Source of the DNA: Myxococcota bacterium
GTDB taxonomy: Bacteria > Myxococcota_A > Polyangia > Polyangiales > Houyiibacteriaceae
Direction: 5' to 3'
Assembly: GCA_028284955.1 (NCBI GenBank)
Contig: JANQQS010000092.1
Span: 1-42,808 of the forward strand
Length of the DNA: 42,808 bases
Numbering within the stretch: position 1 is the stretch's first letter; each line of letters starts with the position of its first letter. Under the pieces are notes generated by a model. That model had not been told where the DNA came from, made no database searches, and saw nothing but the letters and a program-made list of their open reading frames with translations. Of this stretch, positions 25,559 through 32,847 are shown in pieces. The position numbers and the translations under genes were made by a program.

Positions 25559-25654
25559 ACGTCCTTCGCAGCGCGTTCTCCCCCCCTCCGCGTTGCCATA
25601 AGGACCTATCGACAGCCCGCACGCGTACCCCCCCTTCGCGTGCGGGCTTTTTTT
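25559..25654 (+). ncRNA. Candidate sigma-54-dependent small RNA with twin C-rich loops
   Basis: The predicted transcript is about 96 nucleotides from the sigma-54 start to the T run. Hairpin 1 has an outer stem GTCCTT/AAGGAC (25561-25566 with 25600-25605) and an inner 8-bp stem (25568-25575 with 25589-25596) closing the loop TTCTCCCCCCCTC. Hairpin 2 is the terminator stem, with loop TACCCCCCCTT. Both loops present C7, able to pair with G-rich ribosome-binding sites. C-rich loops are a known seed type in regulatory RNAs, and Myxococcus xanthus Pxr is a precedent for a sigma-54-driven small RNA. Homology to Pxr was not tested. No open frame with a ribosome-binding site lies inside. Confidence 0.7.
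25614..25654 (+). terminator. Intrinsic terminator of the small RNA
   Basis: A perfect 12-bp stem AGCCCGCACGCG (25614-25625) with CGCGTGCGGGCT (25637-25648), an 11-base C-rich loop, and seven T at 25648-25654. This is the strongest Rho-independent terminator in the window. It stops transcription 110 bp before tmRNA, so tmRNA needs its own promoter in 25655-25764. Confidence 0.93.
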
Positions 25655-25764
25655 ATGGCGTTCGGAGAAGGCACCGTTGCATCACGCGAACGACGACCCC
25701 ATAGTGTGAGGATCGCTGATTCGGCATTGGCCGATGTAGCGATGATCTTTGAAAGAAAAATCAT

Positions 25765-26132
<368 letters not shown>

Positions 26133-26136
26133 TTCT

Positions 26137-26420
26137 CGGGAGGGGGATTAACCCCCCTCCCGCCCACTGGGCAGAGCCCAGCGGGACCCACCCTCCCCAC
26201 CGCTGCGCCTTCGGCTTGCGTCCCCACCGCGGGGCGGCGGGGCCCCTTTTTGCGCTTCGGTTGAGCCCCATGCGGTGGTTGACGTTCGTGGTGGCGGGTG
26301 GGCGCGGTTGCCTCTCTGCTGCAGCGCTGGGACAAGGCTACCCAGCAGGTGCCTCCTGGCGGGGGAGCTTGGGTGAATCGGCGGGATTGTATTCCGCCGA
26401 GAGGGTTTGGGTGCCAAACC
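26137..26420 (+). repeat. Structured dispersed element, copy B (after tmRNA)
   Basis: The element starts five bases after tmRNA with a T-rich stretch, like copy A after yajQ. Hairpins are 26137-26162 (10-bp G/C stem), 26163-26185 (CTGGGC-AGA-GCCCAG with outer pairs), 26379-26399 (9-bp stem, loop TGT) and 26401-26423 (GAGGGTTTGG-GTG-CCAAACCCTC). Positions 26354-26414 align with the complement of 25-90: TCCTGGCGGGGG, AGCTTGGGTGAATCG, hairpin, GAGAGGGT-TGGGTG. The two hairpin stems differ but remain paired. The middle (26186-26350) has little likeness to copy A. No gene is supported here. Confidence 0.75.
26184..26242 (+). repeat. 59-bp direct repeat, copy 1
   Basis: A 59-bp sequence beginning GGACCCACCCTCCCC and ending CGGGGCGGCGGGG. 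It recurs at 26435-26493 with one base change (TTCGG against TTTGG). It lies inside structured element B. Confidence 0.92.
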
Positions 26421-26434
26421 CTCAAACAACCGAC

Positions 26435-26493
26435 GGACCCACCCTCCCCACCGCTGCGCCTTTGGCTTGCGTCCCCACCGCGGGGCGGCGGGG
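26435..26493 (+). repeat. 59-bp direct repeat, copy 2
   Basis: Second copy of the 59-bp sequence, 251 bp downstream of the first and differing at one position. From 26494 to 26744 no gene, RNA or further copy of the element was recognised. Confidence 0.92.
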
Positions 26494-26744
26494 GCCTCTG
26501 GGGTCGTTCGATGCAGTGGCGTTGCGACTCACTTCGTGGGGCGGCGGGAATTGAATTCGTTCGGGCACGTTCTGCAACACGGTGACGTTGCACGCCTTTC
26601 CGCCTGGGCCTTCGAAGTAGCCGACGCCTTCGCCGTCTATCCCGTCCCCATCAGTCCCCGCTGTTCCTCCGCGTTGAACCCGATTCTTGGAGACATTCTG
26701 GAGCCACTTGGACCTGGGAACATTCCTGGAATAGCTTGCCGCGC

Positions 26745-27422
26745 GTGACCACACCCAACATCCAGGCCTTGGAGCAGGCCTTCGCGGAAGCGAGGAGCCG
26801 GCTGGACCGTGCGCTCCGCGCCTTGGAGCCCAAGCACAAGGGAGGCGAGGAGGAGGAGTGGCAGGCGGCGAGCGCGGACCTGAAGCGACTGGAGCGGGAG
26901 CTGGGCCTTGCGAAGGGGGAGGAAGTCGCTGTTCCCCATTCATGGGAGCCGCCATGGGACGCCGGTGCGCCGGTGCCGCATGTCGTCGCGGCCAACGGCC
27001 GCGTATTCCTCGTCTACTACGTAAGTACACCTGATCCGAACTGGGATGGAACTTACGTGAACGTCGTCGATCCCACGTCTCCCGAGGCAATGCCGCTCGC
27101 TGTCGTCGAGGTGCAAGGATGCTACTGCCACCGCTTCGGTGGACCCAATGACGAAGTCTTTCACCGGCATCCGCTGGCCGATCGTGGACTGGACGGATAC
27201 GGCGCCTATGTCGTGGCCAACTCCAGGTGGGTAGCGGAGCACCAGGCCATCAACAGCGTCCATTCAATGTACGACCCGAAGCGTTGGGAGGACCGGAGGC
27301 ACTTCTTTCTGGCCTTCCACGACGAAGTCTTCGAGTGCATCGCCACGGGGTTCAGTGTCCAGACTGTGCAAGCTACTTTCGCGGAGGCGCTCAACAGGCT
27401 AGTTGAACGCCTCCCGTGCTGA
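26745..27422 (+). CDS. Hypothetical protein with atypical codon use
   Basis: About 225 residues and not assigned to a named family. Residues 1-60 are a charged helix, probably a coiled coil. The rest is a compact domain with VFLVYYVSTPDPNWDGTYV, GCYCHRFGGPNDEVFHRHPL, NSRWVAEHQAINSVHSMYD and HFFLAFHDEVFECIATGF. The PNDE...HPL and FHDxxFEC blocks look conserved, so it is likely a real soluble protein. The frame opens at a TTG (26736); GTG at 26745 is equally possible. It uses mostly GAG, CTG and AAG, unlike the GAA- and CTC-rich neighbours, which suggests transfer from another myxobacterium-like source. It stands alone, downstream of tmRNA. Confidence 0.7.
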   Translation: MTTPNIQALEQAFAEARSRLDRALRALEPKHKGGEEEEWQAASADLKRLERELGLAKGEEVAVPHSWEPPWDAGAPVPHVVAANGRVFLVYYVSTPDPNWDGTYVNVVDPTSPEAMPLAVVEVQGCYCHRFGGPNDEVFHRHPLADRGLDGYGAYVVANSRWVAEHQAINSVHSMYDPKRWEDRRHFFLAFHDEVFECIATGFSVQTVQATFAEALNRLVERLPC

Positions 27423-27552
27423 TGCCGTCCTCAAACGCTTGAACGCAAACTTGGCCTCGACCCCTCCTCAAGTAAGTAGGCTCGCACTTGGGCAGGTGGG
27501 TCCTGCTGGTCGCGGTATGGGCACGGCGCTCAACGTGGATCGGAAGCGTGGC

Positions 27553-27774
27553 CTATCTCTGTTCGCGAAGACTTCGCAGATGCTCCCGCGCGTCGACGAC
27601 GTGGCCTCGACGAGAGCTCTCGATTCGATTCAGGAGCTCATCTCGGTCTTCATCGCTCACCGCAAACGTGTCGCCCGAGTCGACGATCCGAACGACCACT
27701 CGTGCCCCCTCGGGCGGGGAGCCGTTTTCGAACACCACCTTGCCATCCACGATTTGACCTGCGAACTGCGCCAT
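27553..27774 (-). CDS. Orphan antitoxin-like protein
   Basis: A 73-residue protein resembling small antitoxins: an N-terminal beta-rich part (GQIVDGKVVFENGSPPEGARVVVRI, quoted here only as GARVVVRI) followed by acidic residues and a helical, basic C-terminus (RGHVVDAREHLRSLREQR). In such modules a RelE/ParE-type toxin usually follows directly. Downstream on this strand (27552 to about 27430) only a short interrupted frame is seen, so the toxin is missing or broken. The ATG at 27774 is preceded by GGAAGG very close to the start. Family assignment is from general resemblance. Confidence 0.6.
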   Translation of the reverse strand: MAQFAGQIVDGKVVFENGSPPEGARVVVRIVDSGDTFAVSDEDRDELLNRIESSRRGHVVDAREHLRSLREQR

Positions 27775-28175
27775 CCTTCCAAAGGTAGCGCGCTTCTACA
27801 GAGAACGCGAGTGGCGCACGCAGGAGGGTCTAGCCGGCGAGCTCGGGGACTTCATTGCCGACCGGTCCATGCCGTCGCATGGATACCCGTCACGCCGTGA
27901 TGCCCATCGCGATCCGTGTCCGAATCGAACACGCTGCGAACTTCCGGACCTGGCCCACGACGTTTCAGCGCTCGCTTCGTCTCCTCCCCCCAGTTCCCCC
28001 ACCCTCGCTCTGTCGCTCAATGTTTGAACTTCTGAGCCGTGGGACGGAATCTACGCATCCGTTCCACTGTCGCCCTCAACCTCAGCTTTATCGCAGCCCC
28101 TCAAAGCCTTCACCTACGCACAGGCGTTGGCTGCCGGGATGTCGAAGCATGAGCACTACGACTTCGCGGGCTGAT
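27775..28175. other. Stretch without recognisable genes
   Basis: Open frames cross this region on both strands, but they have no recognisable domain, no convincing ribosome-binding site and are rich in Pro, Arg and Ser as expected of chance frames in G+C-rich DNA. No RNA or repeat was recognised before the REP-like copy at 28176. Confidence 0.5.
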
Positions 28176-28213
28176 ATTGGGGACGGAAAAGAAATCTCAC
28201 AAACCTACGCCGG
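28176..28213 (+). repeat. REP-like copy 1
   Basis: The sequence ATTGGGGACGGAAAAGAA, then an A/T/C-rich segment and AAACCTACGCCGG. It matches the copies at 28271-28307 (opposite strand) and 29121-29160. The pattern resembles REP sequences mobilised by Y1 (RAYT-type) transposases, but no transposase gene is in this window. Confidence 0.7.
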
Positions 28214-28270
28214 AGACTGGCTAGCGGGTTGGACATTTCTCGTCGCGCCCGGATGCGACCGCGAACACGC

Positions 28271-28325
28271 GGCCTAGGTCCGGTAAACTTCTTTCCCCGT
28301 CCCCAATCTTTCGTCCCCAATCTTT
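28271..28325 (-). repeat. REP-like copy 2, inverted, with a tandem end
   Basis: On the minus strand, ATTGGGGACGGGGAAAGAAG, then TTTACCGGACCTAGGCC. With copy 1 it forms an inverted pair about 60 bp apart. Its end is duplicated: CGTCCCCAATCTTT occurs at 28298-28311 and again at 28312-28325. It lies five bases beyond the stop of the double-glycine peptide gene and could act as its 3' end. Confidence 0.7.
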
Positions 28326-28330
28326 GGGTA

Positions 28331-28522
28331 CTAAAGACTCAATCCAGTGCAGCCTTTTCCGCACCCTCCAGTTTCTTGCTGTTGTCCGCCAGCGATTTTC
28401 TTCAGTTCCTCCGTGGTCAACTCTTCGCTGTTTCGCAAGCCAACCATTTCGCGGGCTAACTTGAGCTTTTCGGACACAGAAAAACTACGACTCTGCTGAA
28501 TGCTGAACTTATTTTGATCCAA
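28331..28522 (-). CDS. Double-glycine leader peptide, candidate RiPP/bacteriocin precursor
   Basis: A 63-residue peptide starting with TTG at 28522, directed by a consensus AGGAGG five bases upstream. Residues 1-46 look like a leader: a charged helix ending in ELTTEELKKIAGG, the classic double-glycine cleavage motif of bacteriocins and other peptides exported by peptidase-containing ABC transporters. The remaining 17 residues (QQQETGGCGKGCTGLSL) are a small Gly-rich core with two Cys spaced C-x3-C, which could form a disulfide, thioether or other crosslink. No modifying enzyme, transporter or immunity gene is seen nearby, so maturation would need proteins encoded elsewhere. The gene is clearly more A+T-rich than its neighbours. 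Confidence 0.65.
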   Translation of the reverse strand: MDQNKFSIQQSRSFSVSEKLKLAREMVGLRNSEELTTEELKKIAGGQQQETGGCGKGCTGLSL

Positions 28523-29120
28523 AACTTCCTCCTATAGGAACTGCGCGCCGTATCTGTGACGACGCCCACGTCACGCCGGACTGTGCAACCGGCGCAAATC
28601 TCGGCGTGTTGCCGGGGCGAGGGATCGTACTACCTCAAGGACCCAGGAAGCGGCAAGCATGAGGAGTGATTTCGTCAGTACGAATCGACCCGAGAGGCTT
28701 AGCGCGCGGGCATGGCCTCGCGGTCAGCGCTCGCTCCGTCTCCCCCGCGAAGTTCGATAAGTTCGATCTATCCCCGCTTTCGCTCGTGTTCAAGCGATGC
28801 AAAAGCGATTTTTGCGTGCTTGATTGCCAGTAGCACAGGTTGTGCGCGGTACGCGGGATGGAAGCAGACCCCATGCTCCGATCCCGCGGCCCAAACACAA
28901 CGGTTGGAGTACTCATGAAAAAAGAGAAAGTCGGACGGCGGTTGGTTTCTCGGCAACACAACGACTTAGGGTGGTACGCGAACTTGTCAGCAACCGGAAT
29001 GCCGAACCAATCGATGCGCACAGCATGAACAGACTCGGAGGTCAAAGAGCTGAGCTCCGATGTGAGCAGAACACGTGCTACGGATGGACAATAAACTAGC
29101 GGATGGACTGGGATGGGTAG
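28523..29120. other. Mostly non-coding stretch upstream of the peptide gene
   Basis: Apart from a possible tiny frame at 28915-29028, no gene is supported. Frames of up to 136 residues exist on the minus strand but lack ribosome-binding sites and domain features. The promoter of the double-glycine peptide must lie near 28530-28600; no clear -35/-10 pair was identified. Beyond the REP-like copy at 29121-29160, 29161-29377 likewise shows no gene. Confidence 0.45.
28915..29028 (+). CDS. Possible 37-residue peptide
   Basis: An ATG five bases after GGAG opens a frame for a basic peptide beginning MKKEKVGRRLVSRQ and ending SMRTA. It has no recognised domain, leader motif or Cys. The ribosome-binding site is the only support, and a chance frame is the main alternative. 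Confidence 0.22.
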   Translation: MKKEKVGRRLVSRQHNDLGWYANLSATGMPNQSMRTA

Positions 29121-29160
29121 ACTGGGGACAGGAAAAGAAGTTTCCAGAACCTACGCCGCC
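29121..29160 (+). repeat. REP-like copy 3
   Basis: ACTGGGGACAGGAAAAGAAG, then TTTCCAGAACCTACGCCGCC. It matches copy 1 at most positions and has the same orientation. Copies 2 and 3 lie on either side of the double-glycine peptide gene. Confidence 0.7.
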
Positions 29161-29377
29161 GGCTGATCCAATCCTCGGCTTTTCAGCATCGTGATACCCA
29201 CCCGGTTTCGGGTAACTGTTCAGGGGGTCTTCCGAGACCCCCTCGATTGGTGAACTCCGTCCACCAATCTTCACCCCTACCGTAGGAATCGTTTCGCTCA
29301 AGCGGATCAAGCTGCCGCTACTTTGCACAAAACCGTTCCTGGTGAGACTCGAGAAGGGTGGGTGAACAGATACGGTT

Positions 29378-30394
29378 TCAGGGCAGGGGCTGACCCCGCA
29401 ACATGCGCCAGAAGGTGGTCAATGTGGAGTCGTCTCGGGTTCGGTTGTTCTGATAGTCGACGTGGTCGCGAGAGCCCGCGTCTTCACGGAGGGTGATCGC
29501 CCAAAGTGGCCGGATATGGTGAGGGAGCAGCGAGTAGCGTACGTCGCCGATGCGGTTCGGTTGCTGTGGGTCGACGGCGAGAAAATCGTCGCTGAACCAG
29601 CGGAAGCGCTCGATATCCCGCGCCTGTTGACTCTGGGCGTCCAGCCAGGGGAAATCGCGCGCGAGGTGAAGCTTCGGTACCGAGCTGCCTTCGTACACCA
29701 CAGCCTCGCCGAAAAGGCTCAGGCGAATGGCGTCGATGCGGTATCGGCCGTCGACTTCGTAGATCGATTTCCACACGAAGAGATTTGCGAAGCCCGGCTT
29801 TGTTTCGAGGCGCGCAGGCATGTGGCCTCGCCGGGAAGCCAACGCGGTCGCGTGCGCCTCGGCGCGATCGCGTGCGACGACGCCCAGCATCAGGTAGGCA
29901 AGGGCCCACGCCATTGCAGCGACGGCATAACGACGATTGCGCCGCCACCGCGCGAGCAGCACCAGGATCACGAGCGGCAGGGTGACAAGCGGATCGACGA
30001 TGGACACGTTGTTCCACGCGATGCGGTCACTCGCGAAAGGCCAGAGCAGCATGGTCCCATAGCTAGTGCAGGCATCGAGCAGCGCGTGCGTGGCGTAGCC
30101 CAAAAACGAAAAGGCGTACGTCGTTCTGGGCGCCCAGCCCCGTCGTCGACCGACCGCGAAATGGAAGATCGCGGCGCACACCACCGCGCCGACCGGAATG
30201 AACGCCAGCGAGTGCGTGAACTGCCGATGATACTCGAGAAAGAGAAGCGGATCCGTCGACGACCGGATCAGAACGTCAAGATCGGGAGCCATTCCCGCGA
30301 GTGCGCCGCAGAAGGTCGCCTGGGCCATCTGGCGCGGCGTAGCCGCCGTTTGTGGCAGCGCCGCGCCGAGCGCTCCCTGGGTCACCGGGTCCAT
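29378..30394 (-). CDS. YdjM-like membrane-bound metal-dependent hydrolase
   Basis: A 338-residue inner-membrane protein of the YdjM family (putative metal-dependent hydrolases). The start MDPVTQGALGAAL is typical. Conserved metal-type residues follow: GMAPDLDVL, HRQFTHSLAFIPVG and FLGYATHALLDACTSYGT, with His and Asp between membrane helices (roughly four in the first 200 residues), then a soluble C-terminal region. The reaction is unknown. The frame extends upstream to 30460, but the ATG at 30394 gives the standard N-terminus. It lies 124 bp downstream of the hot-dog gene on the same strand. Confidence 0.8.
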   Translation of the reverse strand: MDPVTQGALGAALPQTAATPRQMAQATFCGALAGMAPDLDVLIRSSTDPLLFLEYHRQFTHSLAFIPVGAVVCAAIFHFAVGRRRGWAPRTTYAFSFLGYATHALLDACTSYGTMLLWPFASDRIAWNNVSIVDPLVTLPLVILVLLARWRRNRRYAVAAMAWALAYLMLGVVARDRAEAHATALASRRGHMPARLETKPGFANLFVWKSIYEVDGRYRIDAIRLSLFGEAVVYEGSSVPKLHLARDFPWLDAQSQQARDIERFRWFSDDFLAVDPQQPNRIGDVRYSLLPHHIRPLWAITLREDAGSRDHVDYQNNRTRDDSTLTTFWRMLRGQPLP

Positions 30395-30518
30395 CCGCCG
30401 CGATGTAGCAGGCGACGAATGGACCGGCTCGGATTTGATGGAGAGAGCCCTTCGGCCCACGGCATCAGACGCGAGACCCGAGCGAAGAATCTACTCGGTC
30501 TCGTCGGCGCTCATCTTG

Positions 30519-31229
30519 TCATGGCTCTCTGAGCTCGATCCATAGGGCTTCAGCTTCGGCGAGCAGTTCGCCTTCGTCGGACCAGAGCGCGGACCGGCAG
30601 CGAATCTTTCGACCGTCTTTGCCGAGCGACCATCCCCCGACCACGCAGCGTTGTCCCGACCGAGGCAAGGTCACGATCGAAGCGGTGAGCTGTCCTAGCA
30701 AGACTTGTTTGTATTCGTTCTGGAACGCTCCAAAACCAAAGTACGATGGGCAATCGAGCGCGGCCCAGATTAGCTCAGGGCGGGCTCGCTCATTCACGCA
30801 GAGATCGGCGGGAACAACGAAGGGAGCGGCCGCGATGTCTCGACCGCCCACGGTTCCCGGGTAGATGTGCAGCCCGCTGGTCCCCGAGCCAGGCCCGCAG
30901 ACGAAGCAGGTTGGGTACGGGTGGTTCTTTCGCCAGACAAAGCGTTTCGTCGCGGCGTGGGCCTGCGCCCATCCAACCGGTTCCACCTCGAGCGCTGGTG
31001 CCACGGCTTTATTCGCAGTTGCGATCAGCGCGTCACCATGCTGCATCGCCCACCCATCCGCCGACGTCAGCACGGCTAAGTCGGTATCGAGCGGTGGGGG
31101 CTTGTGCAGTCGAACCCGCGCAGGTCCATCGATAAGCCGCCCCAGAGTGCCGCAAGCCCACCCGCCATTGGCAGAGGTCGGCGGGCCACAGAAACGCGCC
31201 GGGATCCGTACTGTCTTTGGGAGGCTCAT
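30519..31229 (-). CDS. Hot-dog thioesterase-like protein
   Basis: About 236 residues resembling a conserved family of acyl-CoA thioesterase-like double hot-dog proteins. Typical blocks are FCGPPTSANGGWACGTLGRL near the N-terminus, RLHKPPPLDTDLAVL, HPYPTCFVCGPG in the middle and PELIWAALDCPSYFGFG in the second half. It may hydrolyse or bind an acyl-CoA, but no substrate can be named. The open frame continues upstream to 31469, with Pro/Ser/Arg-rich residues unlike the family; the ATG at 31229 is preferred, though no clear ribosome-binding site precedes it. It is divergent from the GNAT gene. Confidence 0.7.
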   Translation of the reverse strand: MSLPKTVRIPARFCGPPTSANGGWACGTLGRLIDGPARVRLHKPPPLDTDLAVLTSADGWAMQHGDALIATANKAVAPALEVEPVGWAQAHAATKRFVWRKNHPYPTCFVCGPGSGTSGLHIYPGTVGGRDIAAAPFVVPADLCVNERARPELIWAALDCPSYFGFGAFQNEYKQVLLGQLTASIVTLPRSGQRCVVGGWSLGKDGRKIRCRSALWSDEGELLAEAEALWIELREP

Positions 31230-31435
31230 CACCAAACCGTTGCTGAAATCGCGGCTGCTTTCCAGCCGAACAGTCCCGTGAGTTTTTCGTTCTTGCGCGC
31301 CGGAGCAGTGGGATGGATCGATCGGTGTTTCGCTAGTAACGTCGTCGAGCGTCCGCGCACGCGGTTGGGTCCAACGAGATGGAAAAAACGCAACGCGAGA
31401 AAGCCCTTCATTCTGGGGTGGAGAGGCCAACGGAA

Positions 31436-32038
31436 ATGTCCGTATCCGTTGACGACAAGCGGTCAGCACCGGCGGTCAAGAGCAGCCGTTGGGCGAATGT
31501 AGATCAGGAAGCGGCGCTCGAGACGCAGCGTCTCATACTAGAGCCAACCAGGCCGCCACATGCGGAGGAGCTCTTCCCGGAGATATGCGAGCCTACGTTG
31601 TACGCGTTCATCGACGAGAGTCCCCCGGTCGATATCCAGGCGCTCCAGTCAAGATACGAGAAGCTCGCGACGCGCCAGTCTCCGGATGGCTCAGAGCTTT
31701 GGCTCAACTGGGTTTGTCGAGAGAAAGCAGCAGGACGCGTGGTGGGCACCGTTCAATCCACCGTGTCGGTTCATGAACCGCCGCTTCTCGCGTATGTATT
31801 TCTCCCGTCCGGGCAGGGGCGAGGTTTCGCCCGCGAGGCGTGCTCGGAGGTCGTTCGATGCCTGAATCGCGAATACGACGCAAGCCGTATTGAAGCCACC
31901 GTGGACCACGACAACCAGCGTTCGCTGAGGTTGCTTGTTGCCCTGGGTTTCGTGCTCGTTTCAGAGTCCGAAGATCGCCCGACTGCGCGCGGACCTGTTC
32001 GTGAACGTCGGTACCGGCTGGACCGAGCAAAGGAATGA
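31436..32038 (+). CDS. GNAT acetyltransferase (RimJ/RimL-like)
   Basis: About 200 residues. The start LETQRLILEP is typical of the RimJ/RimL class, and the acetyl-CoA-binding loop is seen in YVFLPSGQGRGFAREACSE. The end DHDNQRSLRLLVALGFVLV is the usual C-terminal GNAT motif. It acetylates an unknown amine, possibly a protein N-terminus or a small molecule. ATG at 31436 has GGAGAGG nine bases upstream; an ATG at 31379 would add 19 residues. The next gene follows after four bases. Confidence 0.85.
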   Translation: MSVSVDDKRSAPAVKSSRWANVDQEAALETQRLILEPTRPPHAEELFPEICEPTLYAFIDESPPVDIQALQSRYEKLATRQSPDGSELWLNWVCREKAAGRVVGTVQSTVSVHEPPLLAYVFLPSGQGRGFAREACSEVVRCLNREYDASRIEATVDHDNQRSLRLLVALGFVLVSESEDRPTARGPVRERRYRLDRAKE

Positions 32039-32042
32039 CCAA

Positions 32043-32684
32043 ATGGTTGCCAACATGAACATCCCACTCAAGTGCCGCTGCGGTTCGATTCGTGGTCTCG
32101 CCAAAGACGTCACGGCAAACCCGAGCAATCGTTTGATCTGCATGTGTGACGACTGTCAGGCGTACGCGCATCACCTAGGCTGCGCCAATCGAGTTCTCGA
32201 CCGCCACGGCGGGACCGACATTTTTCAAACCACGCCATCGCGGATCGAAATCACGGATGGGCACGAGCACTTGCGTTTGCTTCGGCTGACGCCCAAGGGT
32301 CTGTTGCGTTGGTACGCGGGGTGTTGCAAGACACCGATCGCCAACACCGCGGGGGCGGCGTGGGTTCCTTTCGTCGGCGTCGTGCACACGTTTATGGACC
32401 ACAGCGCCGGGCCTTCGCGCGATGAAGCCCTCGGCCCTGTGATCGCGAGTATCCACGGCCGTTTCGCGGTCGGCGGTCTTCCCCACGGTGCCTACGCGCG
32501 GGCACCCGCACGCTTGATTCTTCGATTTCTTCGATTTTTTGCGACAGGCATCGCAACGCGGGGACACAGTCCGTCGCCATTCTTTGTGCATCGCAGCTCG
32601 AAGCCGATCGTCGAAGCAAGTGTGCTCTCTGCATCAGAACGCGAAGCGCTGCGATCTCGGTGCGGGCCGAACGCAACGCCGTAG
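32043..32684 (+). CDS. GFA/CENP-V-like zinc protein (DUF6151 type)
   Basis: A 213-residue cytoplasmic protein with cysteine pairs typical of the GFA (glutathione-dependent formaldehyde-activating-like) fold: CRCGSIRG, CMCDDCQAY and YAGCCKTPIAN. The length and the HLGCANRVLD and WVPFVGVVHTF blocks fit the DUF6151 branch. Activity is unknown; members probably bind structural or catalytic zinc. The ATG at 32043 follows AAAGGA and lies four bases after the GNAT stop, so the two genes probably form an operon. An ATG at 32055 is a possible alternative. Confidence 0.7.
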   Translation: MVANMNIPLKCRCGSIRGLAKDVTANPSNRLICMCDDCQAYAHHLGCANRVLDRHGGTDIFQTTPSRIEITDGHEHLRLLRLTPKGLLRWYAGCCKTPIANTAGAAWVPFVGVVHTFMDHSAGPSRDEALGPVIASIHGRFAVGGLPHGAYARAPARLILRFLRFFATGIATRGHSPSPFFVHRSSKPIVEASVLSASEREALRSRCGPNATP

Positions 32685-32847
32685 TCGATCGAGCTAGACG
32701 CAATTTGATTTGTTGTACAATGCGCATCATCGTGCACCAATGAGGCGCGTTCGACGCCCGAATGAACGCGCTCGGCTGAATGCGCTCGGCCTGAGGCCAC
32801 GATAGCCGAGCCGGCGTTTTCGGGCGGTTCTAGTCCCGCAGGGGCGC

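Noticed and set aside
27855-28277. 140-residue open frame on the plus strand
   Set aside because: It runs into REP-like copy 1, is Pro/Ser/Arg-rich and has no ribosome-binding site or domain.
28635-29045. 136-residue open frame on the minus strand
   Set aside because: No recognised domain or ribosome-binding site; likely a chance frame upstream of the peptide gene.
29462-30532. 356-residue open frame on the plus strand
   Set aside because: It is antisense to the YdjM-like gene; composition is Arg/His/Pro-rich without any recognisable motif.
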